From the NCBI RefSeq assembly GCF_009770985.1, contig NZ_WSRW01000003.1, forward strand, positions 791,275 to 855,274: DNA of 64,000 bases, written 5' to 3'. This document shows positions 15,704 through 24,927 of this stretch, piece by piece. The notes beneath the pieces were generated by a model. It did not search any database and was not told where the DNA came from. It was given only the letters and a program-made list of their open reading frames with translations. Positions within the stretch are counted from its first letter, which is position 1. The number at the start of each line of letters is the position of its first letter. Source of the DNA: Mucilaginibacter lacusdianchii. GTDB taxonomy: Bacteria; Bacteroidota; Bacteroidia; Sphingobacteriales; Sphingobacteriaceae. The position numbers were made by a program, and so were the translations under genes.

Positions 15704-16789
15704 TTACACAGATGCCAAACCTGGTAATCGGCTGTAAAAGCTCAAACTATCGCACAGTTCTTCTTCCGTACAGATATGGTCGATGCTGCATTCGCCGATT
15801 TTATGAAGCAGTGTGCAGTTTACATTATCTCCCTGGTTCTTTTTGTCTGTCTTCATTAAACTGTGCAATAAGCTATGGCACGAATCGTCTAAATCATATT
15901 TAGGATATAAGCTGGTAAGCACGGTGGTAATTTCGTCCAATTCTTCGGCACTTAAGCCGGCCTTTTTGTGAGACAGCCAAGCTTCGCAAATCATGCCTAT
16001 AGCTATTGCCTCACCGTGGGTTAAATGGTTTTCGTCATTTTGCAGTGAATAGGTTTCTACAGCATGACCTACCGTATGACCGAAATTGAGGCATTTGCGA
16101 TAGCCTTTTTCAAAAGGGTCTGATACGACAACCTCGTTTTTAATGGCAACCGAACGATAAACTAACTCTGCCGAAGGTAGCCTTAAATCCTCACCCTGGT
16201 TTTTCAATTCATTCCAGTAAGCCGCATCAGCAATTAAACCGTGTTTTAGCATTTCTGCCAAGCCAGATAAGATTTGACGTTGGGGCAGTGTGGTTAAAAA
16301 GCCGTGCTCAATAAATACTGCTTTTGGTGATGTAAACGTACCGATGATGTTTTTAAGATTATCAAAATCAATTCCGGTTTTACCACCTATAGAAGCATCA
16401 ACTTGCGAAAGCAGGGTAGTGGGTACTTGTACAAAATCGATTCCGCGTTTAAAGGTTGACGCCGCAAAGCCGCCCATATCGCCAATAACACCGCCACCCA
16501 AATTTATCATCAGGCTGTGGCGGTCGGCTCCAAAATCAATCAGCATCTTCCAGATACCGCAGCAAAAATCAATATTCTTGTTTGCTTCACCTGCGTTTAC
16601 TTCAATAATGTCGTACTTGCCTTCCAAATGAATTAACCGCAGTTGCAAATGCGGCAGGCAGTGCACGCTGGTGTGCTCATCGGTTAAAATAAAAAAGCGG
16701 GAGTAATTTCCGTTTTCAATAAAACCCACTAGTGAGGAAAGCGTATCGGTAAAATATACGGGATAGTCAATACTGTTAATTGTTTCCAT
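15704..16789 (-). CDS. aroB: 3-dehydroquinate synthase
   Basis: A 361-residue NAD-dependent enzyme converting DAHP to 3-dehydroquinate. It shows the NAD-binding glycine segment NLGGGVIGDMGGFAASTFKRG, read here as NLGGGVIGDMGGF plus ASTFKRG. It also has the substrate and metal segments PTTLLSQVDASIGGKTGID and the zinc ligands in LNFGHTVGHAVE and THGEAIAIGM. The family is normally 340-390 residues. It starts 3 bp after the upstream S4-domain gene, so both share a transcript. The pheA leader promoter begins about 95 bp beyond its stop, so aroB is probably outside attenuation control. Confidence 0.95.
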   Translation of the reverse strand: METINSIDYPVYFTDTLSSLVGFIENGNYSRFFILTDEHTSVHCLPHLQLRLIHLEGKYDIIEVNAGEANKNIDFCCGIWKMLIDFGADRHSLMINLGGGVIGDMGGFAASTFKRGIDFVQVPTTLLSQVDASIGGKTGIDFDNLKNIIGTFTSPKAVFIEHGFLTTLPQRQILSGLAEMLKHGLIADAAYWNELKNQGEDLRLPSAELVYRSVAIKNEVVVSDPFEKGYRKCLNFGHTVGHAVETYSLQNDENHLTHGEAIAIGMICEAWLSHKKAGLSAEELDEITTVLTSLYPKYDLDDSCHSLLHSLMKTDKKNQGDNVNCTLLHKIGECSIDHICTEEELCDSLSFYSRLPGLASV

Positions 16790-16792
16790 AAT

Positions 16793-16999
16793 TTAAATCA
16801 CCATAATGTTTTTACCTCTAAATTCTACCTTATCGCCTTTTTTAACTTTAAGGCGTTTACGATAATCTACCTGGCCATTATATTTTACTTCTCCTTCAGA
16901 TACTACTATTTGAGCCTCGCCACCGGTTTGCACCAGGTTAGTAGCTTTTAGTAGTTGTATAAGCGGTATAAAATCGCCTTCGAGCTTAAATTCAATCAT
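16793..16999 (-). CDS. S4-domain RNA-binding protein (YbcJ-like)
   Basis: A 68-residue protein made of little more than one S4 fold. It has FIPLIQLLKATNLVQTGGEA, the conserved small-residue turn before VSEGEVKYNGQVDYRKR, and a final KVKKGDKVEF strand. Similar stand-alone S4 proteins (YbcJ/YaaA type) bind structured RNA; their precise role is uncertain. It is the first gene of a pair with aroB, 3 bp apart, and divergent from proline dehydrogenase, with 68 bp between starts. Confidence 0.8.
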   Translation of the reverse strand: MIEFKLEGDFIPLIQLLKATNLVQTGGEAQIVVSEGEVKYNGQVDYRKRLKVKKGDKVEFRGKNIMVI

Positions 17000-17055
17000 G
17001 GTGTGGGCAAAAATAAACTATTACGTTAAAAATGATGTATATGGTTTGCATTTTA

Positions 17056-17063
17056 TAATTTTG
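17056..17063 (+). promoter_or_regulatory. Candidate -7 element for proline dehydrogenase
   Basis: TAATTTTG matches TAnnTTTG, but it ends only 4 bp before the annotated ATG. If used, the mRNA would be nearly leaderless, or the true start would lie further downstream. Confidence 0.35.
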
Positions 17064-17067
17064 CAGC

Positions 17068-18273
17068 ATGCTAACAAATGAAAATTCTGTACCTGCGCCC
17101 GAAAGGGTAACCCTATCATTTGAAAATACTGAAATTGCTTTTCGCCATGCTTCTAACGCTGACTTGCAGCGAGCGTACTGGTTGTTCAAAGCTATCAACA
17201 ATAATTTCTTAGTAAAAGTAGGCCCGGGCATGACCAACTTTGCTATAAAGATGGGTTTGCCAATTAAAGGTTTAATTAAGGCTACTATTTTTAAACAGTT
17301 TTGTGGCGGCGAAACCATTGCCGAATGCGATAACACTATTAAAAATTTGCATTCTGGTGGAGTAGGTACCATATTGGATTATTCGGTAGAGGGTGAGGAA
17401 GACGAAAAGGTGTTCGACCACACCCGTGATGAAATTATACGCACTATTGAACGTGCAACCGGCGACCCAGCTGTGCCCATCACAGTATTTAAAGTAACCG
17501 GCGTAGGCCGTTTCGGCTTGTTAGAAAAATTAGATACCGGTGCTTCGTTAACTGCTGCCGAGATTGAGGAATGGCAAAAAGTACAAGCGCGTGTATTAGA
17601 CATTTGTCAAAAGGCATTTCAGGTTGGGGTTCCTGTGATGATTGATGCTGAAGAGAGCTGGATTCAAATAACACTAGATAAGTTGGCGTTGGACATGATG
17701 CAGCGCTTTAATCAATATAAATGCATCGTATACAACACTTATCAGATATACCGCCACGATAAACTGGCCGATTTAAAGCAGGATTTTGAAAAAGCCACAG
17801 CTAAGGGTTTTATATTAGGTGCCAAACTGGTGCGCGGTGCCTATATGGAAAAAGAACGCAAGCGCGCTCAAGAAATGGGCTATCCATCGCCTATACAGCC
17901 AGATAAACAGTCGGCTGATCGTGATTATAACGAGGCGACGCGTTTTTGTGTGCGGAACATAGAACGTATAGCTATTGTAGCAGGTACCCATAATGAAGAT
18001 AGCTGCCGCTTCTTAGCCGATTTGATGAATGAGCTTAATGTACCGCACAACCATCCCCATGTTTACTTCTCACAATTGCTGGGCATGAGCGATAATTTAA
18101 GTTTTAATTTAGCTAATGCAGGTTATAATGTGGTTAAGTATGTGCCTTATGGACCTGTAAAAGCTGTGTTGCCATATCTGTTTCGCCGGGCACAAGAAAA
18201 TACCGCTATTGCGGGGCAAATGAGCCGTGAATTAGGATTAATTATTAAAGAAAAGCAACGGAGAAAAATATAA
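17068..18273 (+). CDS. Proline dehydrogenase
   Basis: A 401-residue FAD-dependent TIM-barrel enzyme that oxidises proline to pyrroline-5-carboxylate. Family segments are VPVMIDAEESW, LGAKLVRGAYMEKER, the THNEDS turn, and the substrate-binding motif RRAQEN near the C-terminus that holds the proline carboxylate. It is a stand-alone PRODH, with no fused pyrroline-5-carboxylate dehydrogenase as in PutA. The start is taken at the first ATG; the promoter-like TAATTTTG just before it leaves some doubt. A terminator follows within 10 bp. Confidence 0.93.
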   Translation: MLTNENSVPAPERVTLSFENTEIAFRHASNADLQRAYWLFKAINNNFLVKVGPGMTNFAIKMGLPIKGLIKATIFKQFCGGETIAECDNTIKNLHSGGVGTILDYSVEGEEDEKVFDHTRDEIIRTIERATGDPAVPITVFKVTGVGRFGLLEKLDTGASLTAAEIEEWQKVQARVLDICQKAFQVGVPVMIDAEESWIQITLDKLALDMMQRFNQYKCIVYNTYQIYRHDKLADLKQDFEKATAKGFILGAKLVRGAYMEKERKRAQEMGYPSPIQPDKQSADRDYNEATRFCVRNIERIAIVAGTHNEDSCRFLADLMNELNVPHNHPHVYFSQLLGMSDNLSFNLANAGYNVVKYVPYGPVKAVLPYLFRRAQENTAIAGQMSRELGLIIKEKQRRKI

Positions 18274-18281
18274 GTTAGATT

Positions 18282-18308
18282 AAAAGGCTGCTTTAAGTAG
18301 CCTTTTTT
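18282..18308 (+). terminator. Terminator after proline dehydrogenase
   Basis: AAAAGGCTGCT pairs with AGTAGCCTTTT (one G-T pair) around a TTA loop, then TT. Confidence 0.8.
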
Positions 18309-18472
18309 AATATAGAAACAGCACGTAACAACGGACAACGAATTGATATTAAAGCGCTAATTTAAAATTCCATCAGTTACTGCTTAAGTGGTTAATTCAT
18401 CAAAACTAGTTTAACAATATGGTAGTTGTAAACAAATTGCGAAATGTACTTTACTTTAAACTACGTGTTGCC

Positions 18473-18480
18473 TATTTTTG
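18473..18480 (+). promoter_or_regulatory. Candidate -7 element before the small membrane ORF
   Basis: TATTTTTG matches TAnnTTTG 25 bp before the ATG at 18506. No TTG lies at 19-20 bp upstream. Confidence 0.4.
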
Positions 18481-18505
18481 CCCGTAGACCATAGCATTTC
18501 TATAA

Positions 18506-18916
18506 ATGGATTGCTGTATGACAAGCATGGAATTAGCAAATATCAGAACATACTTTTTAGCTAAAAAATGGCCCTCGCTGTTTTTGTCGGCTTTGTATTT
18601 TCTGTTTTCGCTGCTGTTAATTTTCTTACTTCCTAGCGCAAATGCCCACAAACCGGCAAGTAAAGATCAAGTTTACGCTAAAACCGTCAAGTCGACGCTT
18701 AAAAGAATTGGAAGTACTTTACGCCGTGACCGGGTGGCATCAGCGAGTCGTAAAGAAGTTGATTTGTGTGTTGGTCTAGTTGCTATGATCAGCACATGGT
18801 TTTTGATATATCTCAATGTATCAGCCGAAACACAAGCTGAATCTCTATTCGCTTTTAAAAATCCTCCGCTGTGGTCACAGTGCAGCTACGTACTCAATTG
18901 TAGCTGGCTTATTTGA
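18506..18916 (+). CDS. Hypothetical small membrane protein (136 aa)
   Basis: Not recognised. From the first ATG the product has a basic N-terminus and a strong hydrophobic segment at residues 26-48 that ends in PSANAHK, looking like an uncleaved anchor or a signal peptide. A basic middle follows (STLKRIGSTLRRDR), then a second hydrophobic segment (VGLVAMISTWFLIYLNVSA). In-frame ATGs at codons 5 and 8 are alternative starts. A -7-like element lies 25 bp upstream. It stands alone between a terminator and a MarR gene. It may be real but could be a chance ORF. Confidence 0.4.
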   Translation: MDCCMTSMELANIRTYFLAKKWPSLFLSALYFLFSLLLIFLLPSANAHKPASKDQVYAKTVKSTLKRIGSTLRRDRVASASRKEVDLCVGLVAMISTWFLIYLNVSAETQAESLFAFKNPPLWSQCSYVLNCSWLI

Positions 18917-19098
18917 TTTTATTTTCTGGCAGTTAAGCTCGTAATTCATAGGCGGTTTGCTTTAAAACAGGCCTTGAACTAGCTTAACTTGTATCAACTT
19001 TTATTCTTAGCTGCTGGCTAGAATAAGGTCATTATGAGAAAAATCATTTTTCTAAAAAGCAAATACAATTCATAACAATTGAATCAAAACAGGTTATT

Positions 19099-19536
19099 AT
19101 GATTCAGAATGAACCCATATCTAACAAACTAAAGCTCATTACTAATTTATATACGAAAGTAATTGAAAGGGAGCACTATCAATCCGAAATGAGCTATCAC
19201 TTTGATGTACTGTTGGCTATTTATCAAAACGAAGGAACCATGTCGCAGCAAAAGCTGGCCGACTTGCTGCTGATAGATAAGCCGCATCTCTTATCTATCG
19301 TTTATCATTTAAGTGCCGAAGGCTTAATTGACGTTGAAAATAATATTACCGATAGAAGCGATAACTTCCTTTTTTTAACACAAAAAGGGATGAACAATAT
19401 AAGGTCGATAAATCAGGCGGCTGTTATCTTAAACGAGCGCATTACAGCCGGTATTGAGGCCAGCAAACTTAGTGCATTCTTTGAAGTTCTCAGTGCACTT
19501 GAATGTAACCTGAAAGAGGAATACAAAGTAGCGTAA
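19099..19536 (+). CDS. MarR-family transcriptional regulator
   Basis: A 145-residue protein with the winged-helix layout of MarR dimers. A helix-rich N-terminus is followed by the DNA-binding unit (YHFDVLLAIYQNEGTMSQQKLADLL, quoted here as EGTMSQQKLADLL), the recognition helix DKPHLLSIVYHLSAEGLI, the wing DRSDNFLFLTQKG, and a C-terminal dimerisation helix. The wing Asp-Arg pair of MarR proteins is present (ITDRSD). No obvious target gene adjoins it: upstream is the unknown small membrane ORF and downstream a converging RNA ligase-like gene. The ligand is unknown. Confidence 0.82.
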   Translation: MIQNEPISNKLKLITNLYTKVIEREHYQSEMSYHFDVLLAIYQNEGTMSQQKLADLLLIDKPHLLSIVYHLSAEGLIDVENNITDRSDNFLFLTQKGMNNIRSINQAAVILNERITAGIEASKLSAFFEVLSALECNLKEEYKVA

Positions 19537-19636
19537 GCTTGCTTTGTTGTTGTTTAATTAGTGTTGTTTGAAAGTGGCTGGCAATTTGCCGGCCGCTTTT
19601 TTTATGTATACCGCAAGCGTAACGTTAGAACAACAA

Positions 19637-20164
19637 TTAAATGGTAAGAAATGGTGCATCTCGGAAAGCTTGCCAGCGGCCCTGATGTTCGGGCTTTTGA
19701 TAAATGCGGATGTGTGTTGCTTTAAAACTAATATTTTTTCCAATCAAGTATTCGTTGGCAAGTTGTTGCATGTTTTCAAAATTGTCTGTAGTAAACCCGC
19801 ACCATTTGCGGCCGAGCGTAAGGTGCGGATGAAAGTGATGGGTATCAGCATCATTTTCTTCATTTTCAAAGGGAGCCAACGCTGTTATAAGTTCTTTGTG
19901 CAATGCTATTAACGCATCGGCCAGTACACTTGCAAATAATACTCCGTTTCCAAAATAATCGGTATTTGGCAGGGTAACGGTAAATGGTTTGGTTGTAGCC
20001 GCAATTTTAGTGACAATTTGCAGCCATTTTTCTTCATCGTGTGGTTTTACAGGCGGCCTTAAGGTAATGTGTGGTTCTACACGGTTATCACCAAACTGCT
20101 TTTGGATACGCAAAAAAGTTTCATAAACAGGCGAAGGTGGTACTATGCCAGCGAAGTATTTCAT
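19637..20164 (-). CDS. 2'-5' RNA ligase-like (2H phosphoesterase) protein
   Basis: A 175-residue 2H phosphoesterase. Both catalytic HxT motifs are seen, PHITLRPP (His32) and HPHLTLGRKW in the second half, with the usual spacing of about 90 residues and pseudo-twofold repeats. Relatives act on 2'-5' linked or cyclic phosphodiester ends of RNA or small nucleotides. The physiological substrate of this one is not known. It is a single minus-strand gene between the converging MarR gene and the LuxE-like gene upstream. Confidence 0.82.
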   Translation of the reverse strand: MKYFAGIVPPSPVYETFLRIQKQFGDNRVEPHITLRPPVKPHDEEKWLQIVTKIAATTKPFTVTLPNTDYFGNGVLFASVLADALIALHKELITALAPFENEENDADTHHFHPHLTLGRKWCGFTTDNFENMQQLANEYLIGKNISFKATHIRIYQKPEHQGRWQAFRDAPFLTI

Positions 20165-20257
20165 GATATGTATGAACTATTAATATTTTACCAAGTTTAA
20201 AAATACTACGATGAAAACATTGGGCTTAATCCGACACTTAAAGTGTAATGCTTACTC

Positions 20258-21244
20258 TTAAGCAATTAATAAATTGCAACCGCGGATGTCGGAAAAATCG
20301 AACCGACCTAAAATTTCAAAAGAACCATCACTGTAAACCTTGCCCAAATCCTGTGTGGCAATAAAAGAGCAGGAGTTAATATTTGCCAGGTCGATAATGT
20401 TCACACCGCCGGTTTTGCCTTGCTCAACTAAACTTACAGGGTCGTTAGTGTCGCGTGTCAAAACACGCATCCAAGGCGGACAATCAAAAATGCCATTGCC
20501 TTTAGAGTAAGCCTGCGAAAGCAGTTCGGTCATGCCATACTCAGAATGAATGGCGCTTACGCCAAACCCCCGGCAAAGAATATCGTGCAATTCTTCCCGA
20601 ATCATTTCTTTGCGCCGGCCCTTCATGCCGCCCGTTTCCATTACAATTAGTTCGGGAAACTGGATGGGATAGCGCTCAACAAAATCCAGCAGCGCAAATG
20701 TAACGCCGATAAGCAAAGTAGGCTTTTTGGCTGCTTGTTGCTTTTGGAGCTGCCGATACAGGTCGTTGTGATTGTACAAGTAAAAGCCGCTGTCGTGATT
20801 GTGAGATTGCTGAATCAGGTCATCAGCCATATAAACCAGCGACGAGCCTTCTCTTTCCAAATAGGAAGGTAATAACGCTAAGATACAAAACTGGTCAACC
20901 GGGCCATAAAACAGCTCAAAAGCCTGCCGGAAACTTTTCACATACCAGCTAACATCAGTTACTAAATGTCTGCTGGTAATCATGCCGGTGGTACCCGAAC
21001 TGGTAAAAATTATTTCCGGTTGTTTTGCATCACTCAAAATTTCGTGTTGTTTAAAAAATTCAATCGGTAAAAACGGAATATCAGAAATGCTAAAAACACT
21101 TTCCGGATCAACATTTAGCCCTTCTATAAACTTACTATATATCGGATTATGAAATGCTTGATAACGAAAAGTTTGTAAGGCTGCTTCGGTGAACTGCTGC
21201 TCTGTGTTTACAGAAAATATTTGCTGCTGTTGCGGCTTTTCCAT
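20258..21244 (-). CDS. LuxE/PaaK-like acyl-protein synthetase
   Basis: About 328 residues from the Met at 21244 (MEKPQQQ); a start 23 codons earlier would add an unrelated Cys-rich leader. It belongs to the ANL-type adenylating fold. There is a Ser/Thr-rich P-loop IIFTSSGTTGMITSRH near residue 90, a METGGMKGRRKEM segment, and HSEYGMTELLSQAY as the adenylate-binding motif. LuxE activates fatty acids as acyl-AMP and transfers them to a cysteine. The actual acyl acceptor here is unknown, and no lux or ACP gene adjoins. It is probably monocistronic. Confidence 0.75.
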   Translation of the reverse strand: MEKPQQQQIFSVNTEQQFTEAALQTFRYQAFHNPIYSKFIEGLNVDPESVFSISDIPFLPIEFFKQHEILSDAKQPEIIFTSSGTTGMITSRHLVTDVSWYVKSFRQAFELFYGPVDQFCILALLPSYLEREGSSLVYMADDLIQQSHNHDSGFYLYNHNDLYRQLQKQQAAKKPTLLIGVTFALLDFVERYPIQFPELIVMETGGMKGRRKEMIREELHDILCRGFGVSAIHSEYGMTELLSQAYSKGNGIFDCPPWMRVLTRDTNDPVSLVEQGKTGGVNIIDLANINSCSFIATQDLGKVYSDGSFEILGRFDFSDIRGCNLLIA

Positions 21245-21406
21245 GAGGCAAAGATACGCACATTCAAACGTAGGTAGTGTCATCCTAAAACATTGATTAC
21301 ACATTGCCAACAATCAAAACCTACATTTGCGCGTTAATTCATCAAACTTAAAGGCCTTGCTTATGCAATAGCTAATAGTGTTGACTATTTAATAAAGAAA
21401 AGTATT

Positions 21407-22081
21407 ATGAAGATTTTAAGATTATTATCCTTACCCGCGTTATTAAGCATGGTGCTGGTGTTAACCTCGGCGCAAAATGCTGGAGACAAAGAAACGGAAC
21501 GAATTGAATTAGCATCAAAAGTGCTGCAAGCATTTTCAACATCAGATGAAAGCATACCGCAAGAACTGCTGAAAGAAACTGAGGGAATGGTGATTATACC
21601 CAAAATGATCAACGCCGGATTTGGCATTGGCGGCAAGCGTGGCAAAGGTGTAGCTGTTGTTAAACTGCCTGGTGGCGGCTGGAGCAATCCGGTATTTATT
21701 ACGCTAACCGGCGGAAGCTTCGGTTTTCAAATTGGCGTTCAGTCGGTAGACTTGGTATTGGTGTTCCGTCATAAAGGTGTGCTAACCGAAGTTAAAAAAG
21801 GTGATTTTACTATTGGTGGCGATATTTCAGCCGCTGCTGGTCCGGTGGGCCGTAGCTCAACTGCCAGTACCGATCATAAGCTGGAAGCCGAAGTATATTC
21901 ATATTCCCGTAGCCGCGGACTGTTTGCAGGCATAAGTGTAAATGGCACCAACTTGTCTATCGATAAATCCGCCAACGCTAATTTTTATGGAGCAGATGTA
22001 ACATCACAACAGATATTCGAAAACGGAAAAAGCACTAAAGCATCAATTGTTGCTTTAAAAGCTGCTTTGAAAGGTATGTAA
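21407..22081 (+). CDS. SYLF-domain lipid-binding protein, exported
   Basis: A 224-residue protein. The N-terminus is a signal peptide (MKILRLLSLPALLSMVLVL, cleavage near TSAQ). The rest is the SYLF/Ysc84 domain: IPQELLKETEGMVIIPKMI, FGIGGKRGKGVAVVK, GGSFGFQIGVQSVDLVLVF and the AEVYSYSRSRGLFAGISVNG strand, ending with alanine-rich helices. SYLF domains bind membrane lipids; bacterial members are periplasmic or lipoproteins of unclear function. The terminator at 22095 closes this single-gene unit. Confidence 0.85.
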   Translation: MKILRLLSLPALLSMVLVLTSAQNAGDKETERIELASKVLQAFSTSDESIPQELLKETEGMVIIPKMINAGFGIGGKRGKGVAVVKLPGGGWSNPVFITLTGGSFGFQIGVQSVDLVLVFRHKGVLTEVKKGDFTIGGDISAAAGPVGRSSTASTDHKLEAEVYSYSRSRGLFAGISVNGTNLSIDKSANANFYGADVTSQQIFENGKSTKASIVALKAALKGM

Positions 22082-22094
22082 TAGTAATTTCCTA

Positions 22095-22128
22095 GAAGCG
22101 CATCTTCTTTGTAAGATGCGCTTTTTTA
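22095..22128. terminator. Terminator between the SYLF gene and the converging membrane gene
   Basis: AAGCGCATCTT pairs with AAGATGCGCTT around a 6-base loop, then TTTT on the plus strand. It overlaps the last bases of the converging minus-strand gene. Confidence 0.82.
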
Positions 22129-22482
22129 TTTCAAACTCAACGTCGGTTTTTCAAAAACACGCTTTACTAATAAGCCAGAATATGCCGCAAATCCGCCTAC
22201 CAATCCGCCAATTAAGCCCATAATTATAAGCAGTAACGTCCAGTGCGGAAGATGAAACAAAGCGGCTACACGGGTAGCAAGCAAATTATCATTGGGTAAG
22301 CTCTTCATCAGTGCAACAATTATCCAACCTATAGATACGCCGCCAAAACCCGACCATATAGACTGTCCGGCTCGCTTGGCTGATACAAAAGCTACTACAA
22401 ATGCAATGATGGCTACTGTCCACCAGGCCAAATGCATAATGCCGGCTAAAGCGGTTAAAACAAGTATCAATATAAAAGGCAT
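22126..22482 (-). CDS. Small integral membrane protein (118 aa, hypothetical)
   Basis: A very hydrophobic 118-residue protein with about four membrane spans: residues 2-15, 19-34, 45-60 and 80-105, the last with the glycine-rich run IIMGLIGGLVGGFAAYSG. It ends in a short basic tail. No domain is recognised with confidence. Its ATG lies 3 bp after the stop of the penicillin acylase gene, so the two are almost certainly one operon, which suggests a related envelope role. Codon use looks like that of its neighbours. Confidence 0.65.
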   Translation of the reverse strand: MPFILILVLTALAGIMHLAWWTVAIIAFVVAFVSAKRAGQSIWSGFGGVSIGWIIVALMKSLPNDNLLATRVAALFHLPHWTLLLIIMGLIGGLVGGFAAYSGLLVKRVFEKPTLSLK

Positions 22483-22485
22483 AGC

Positions 22486-24927
22486 TTATTTTTTTTGTAG
22501 GGTAAGGGTGTTTTTTATTTTCTCTGATTTTTCAGTAGCCGATTGTAGGTAAAGAAGCTCGTTCAGCTTGCCATCCTTCCAGGATTGCAACATGTTGGTA
22601 TAGTAAAAGCTTCCAGGATTGCCTGACTCTCCACCCGGAAAGATGCCAAAGCCCTTCACCTTGGGTCCTAACTGCACCACCATGCGCCAGGATGGCCCAT
22701 TGCCACCGCTGATGGCGTTGATAACCCCTGCCGTACCACCCGATTCAAATTTGCCCGACCCAAACCCAGGCAGGCTGGCTAGGTGATCAATTTCAGTAGG
22801 GCGAATCTTGCCCCATTGCCAAGCTGCGCCCAGCTTGCCGTGGGCATGTATCAATTCATTGATGGTGTTGTTGAAGGCCTGACTTACAATATCTGCAATG
22901 GTTTCGCGGCCTGCTGTATGGATATTGTCAAACCATTTACTTTGAGGCTCGGTTAACAGCATTTTTATTGTTCGGTCTTTTGATGGCCATCGCAGGTCGG
23001 CATTCAGTGTTTCAAAATCATCTCTCCAGGTTGTGTTATAAACATTAAGCCACCAACTGTTAAAAATAGTAGCCCCAATGGCATCAGCATCAAAACGTTT
23101 GTTCCAGGATTTTAGCACTTTATAAGCTTCCAATTGACTGGCATCCAGTTCAGACGGATCAATGTATTTAAGCAGCGTTGGTAAAATGTCATAAGCCGTG
23201 ATGCTGTAATTGTCGGTTTGCAGCAATCGCATACTATCAGCCGTAATGTGATTCATTGCAGACAGCCGGTCATTAATGCGTTTACCACGTTGGTAAGCAC
23301 CAAACTGCCAGTTAATATAATAGGGATAGGTAGCATCTGTAGATTGCTGATTAGCAGAACTAACGAACCCTCTCGGTGGATTCTTGACCGTTGGATTTTG
23401 TTCATAAGGTATAAAGCCCTGCCAGTTGTTGGCAGCATCGGTACCATCCAATATGAATTTACCTTGATCTTTAAACTTCAGCGGCAATTTGCCGTTTGGC
23501 GTAATGGCAATATCATTATCAGCACTGGCAAATATAAAATTCTGTGCAGGTGCAGAATAGAATGCCAGTGCTTTCCGGTAATCGGCATAGTTATTACCAC
23601 GATTAAGCAAATAAAACGTTCTCAATTCGTTTGACTCGTCATGTGCAACCCAGCGCAGTGCTGTGCCTGCTGGGACGTTGGCAGGCGCTTTTTTATACTT
23701 TTGAATACTATCTTCATAAACTACCGGTCCAAAATGGGTATAAATCACATTTTCGGTAACCGCGGCCTGACCGCGTACCTTTATGGTTTCTATACGTCGT
23801 GTTGTTTTGCGCCATTGATTGTTATACCAATATTCGTTTTTGTCGGCATCCTTAAATTTTATTTGATACCAGTCCAGCACGTCGGCATCAACATTAGTCA
23901 CCCCCCAGCTTATGTTTTGATTATAGCCTATTATAATGTTAGGAGCGCCGGGTAATGATACACCGTACACATTTACACCCGGCCCGTGCAGTTGTATTTG
24001 ATACCAGATAGACGGAAAGGTTAAATGCAAATGCGGGTCATTAGCCAATATAGGATAGCCCGTTGCAGTTTTGCTGCCTGATACAGCCCAGTTGTTACTA
24101 CCAATACCTTCAATTTTAGAAGCAGGTTTGTGGTTATTACTTAGCATCTGAGCTTTAAAGGTAGGGGAGAATTTGGGTATAGTCAGTGGCTTAAAGTTCC
24201 ATTTGGTACCTGCTGGAATTATAGGCTCCTGCTGAAAGCTTTCATCAGGAAAAAGGTCTTGCGTCACTTTCCATCCAAACTTATTTAATACGTTCGTCAT
24301 CTCCAATTCATCCGAGCCACCGGCCAGTGTTTCGGACATCAACTTGAGTAATAGCGCACAGTTGATAGGTTTCCATTCTTCTGGCTTATAATTTAAAAGC
24401 TTAAATTCAATAGGGTATTGTGCTGGTGTAAGACTATGTATGTAAGTATTAATGCCTTTCGTATAGGCTTCTACTACCAATTTGGTTTGCGGATCTTTCA
24501 TCATGCCTCGCAATGAATTTTCGGCACCGTAAACCATGCCCATACGGCGGTGGTAACGGTCAATTTCCAAAGCGTTAGCGCCAACTACTTTGGCCAGTCG
24601 GCCAGATGCGCTGCGGGTTTGAATGTCCATTTGCCAAAGGCGGTCGGCTGCAGTCACATAGCCCTGTGCGTAATACAAGTCATGGTCGTTTTTGGCAAAA
24701 ATGTGTGGAACGTGATTGTCGTCGTATTTAACAATCACTTCGTCATGCAAACCTTCTAAATTTAGTTTGTTTGCAGGCGAATCGTATTTGCTTTCTGCAT
24801 TTTGCCAAAATCCGGTTGATGGATTGATGAAGTTTCCAACTGGCGGCACCGGGCCAAACTTAGTATGCAGTGCCCAAATCAATACAACTGTACTTAAGAT
24901 ACAAATAATTGCTTTGAATATTTTCAT
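22486..24927 (-). CDS. Penicillin acylase family (S45) N-terminal nucleophile hydrolase
   Basis: About 813 residues from the Met at 24927, which begins a hydrophobic signal or anchor (MKIFKAIICILSTVVLIWAL). The order is typical of S45 precursors: an alpha chain, a linker, then the nucleophile Ser277 in GIGSNNWAVSG, which becomes the N-terminus of the beta chain after self-cleavage. Later family segments are NDPHLHLTFPSIWYQI, GAPNIIIGYN and NISWGVTNVDADVLDWYQ. It hydrolyses amide bonds in the periplasm; natural substrates may be acyl-homoserine lactones or other N-acyl compounds. It is followed by a small membrane gene 3 bp away. Confidence 0.9.
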   Translation of the reverse strand: MKIFKAIICILSTVVLIWALHTKFGPVPPVGNFINPSTGFWQNAESKYDSPANKLNLEGLHDEVIVKYDDNHVPHIFAKNDHDLYYAQGYVTAADRLWQMDIQTRSASGRLAKVVGANALEIDRYHRRMGMVYGAENSLRGMMKDPQTKLVVEAYTKGINTYIHSLTPAQYPIEFKLLNYKPEEWKPINCALLLKLMSETLAGGSDELEMTNVLNKFGWKVTQDLFPDESFQQEPIIPAGTKWNFKPLTIPKFSPTFKAQMLSNNHKPASKIEGIGSNNWAVSGSKTATGYPILANDPHLHLTFPSIWYQIQLHGPGVNVYGVSLPGAPNIIIGYNQNISWGVTNVDADVLDWYQIKFKDADKNEYWYNNQWRKTTRRIETIKVRGQAAVTENVIYTHFGPVVYEDSIQKYKKAPANVPAGTALRWVAHDESNELRTFYLLNRGNNYADYRKALAFYSAPAQNFIFASADNDIAITPNGKLPLKFKDQGKFILDGTDAANNWQGFIPYEQNPTVKNPPRGFVSSANQQSTDATYPYYINWQFGAYQRGKRINDRLSAMNHITADSMRLLQTDNYSITAYDILPTLLKYIDPSELDASQLEAYKVLKSWNKRFDADAIGATIFNSWWLNVYNTTWRDDFETLNADLRWPSKDRTIKMLLTEPQSKWFDNIHTAGRETIADIVSQAFNNTINELIHAHGKLGAAWQWGKIRPTEIDHLASLPGFGSGKFESGGTAGVINAISGGNGPSWRMVVQLGPKVKGFGIFPGGESGNPGSFYYTNMLQSWKDGKLNELLYLQSATEKSEKIKNTLTLQKK

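Noticed and set aside
19568..19912. 114-codon plus-strand frame opposite the 2'-5' RNA ligase-like gene
   Set aside because: The minus-strand product has both HxT motifs and normal length; the plus frame has no recognisable features.
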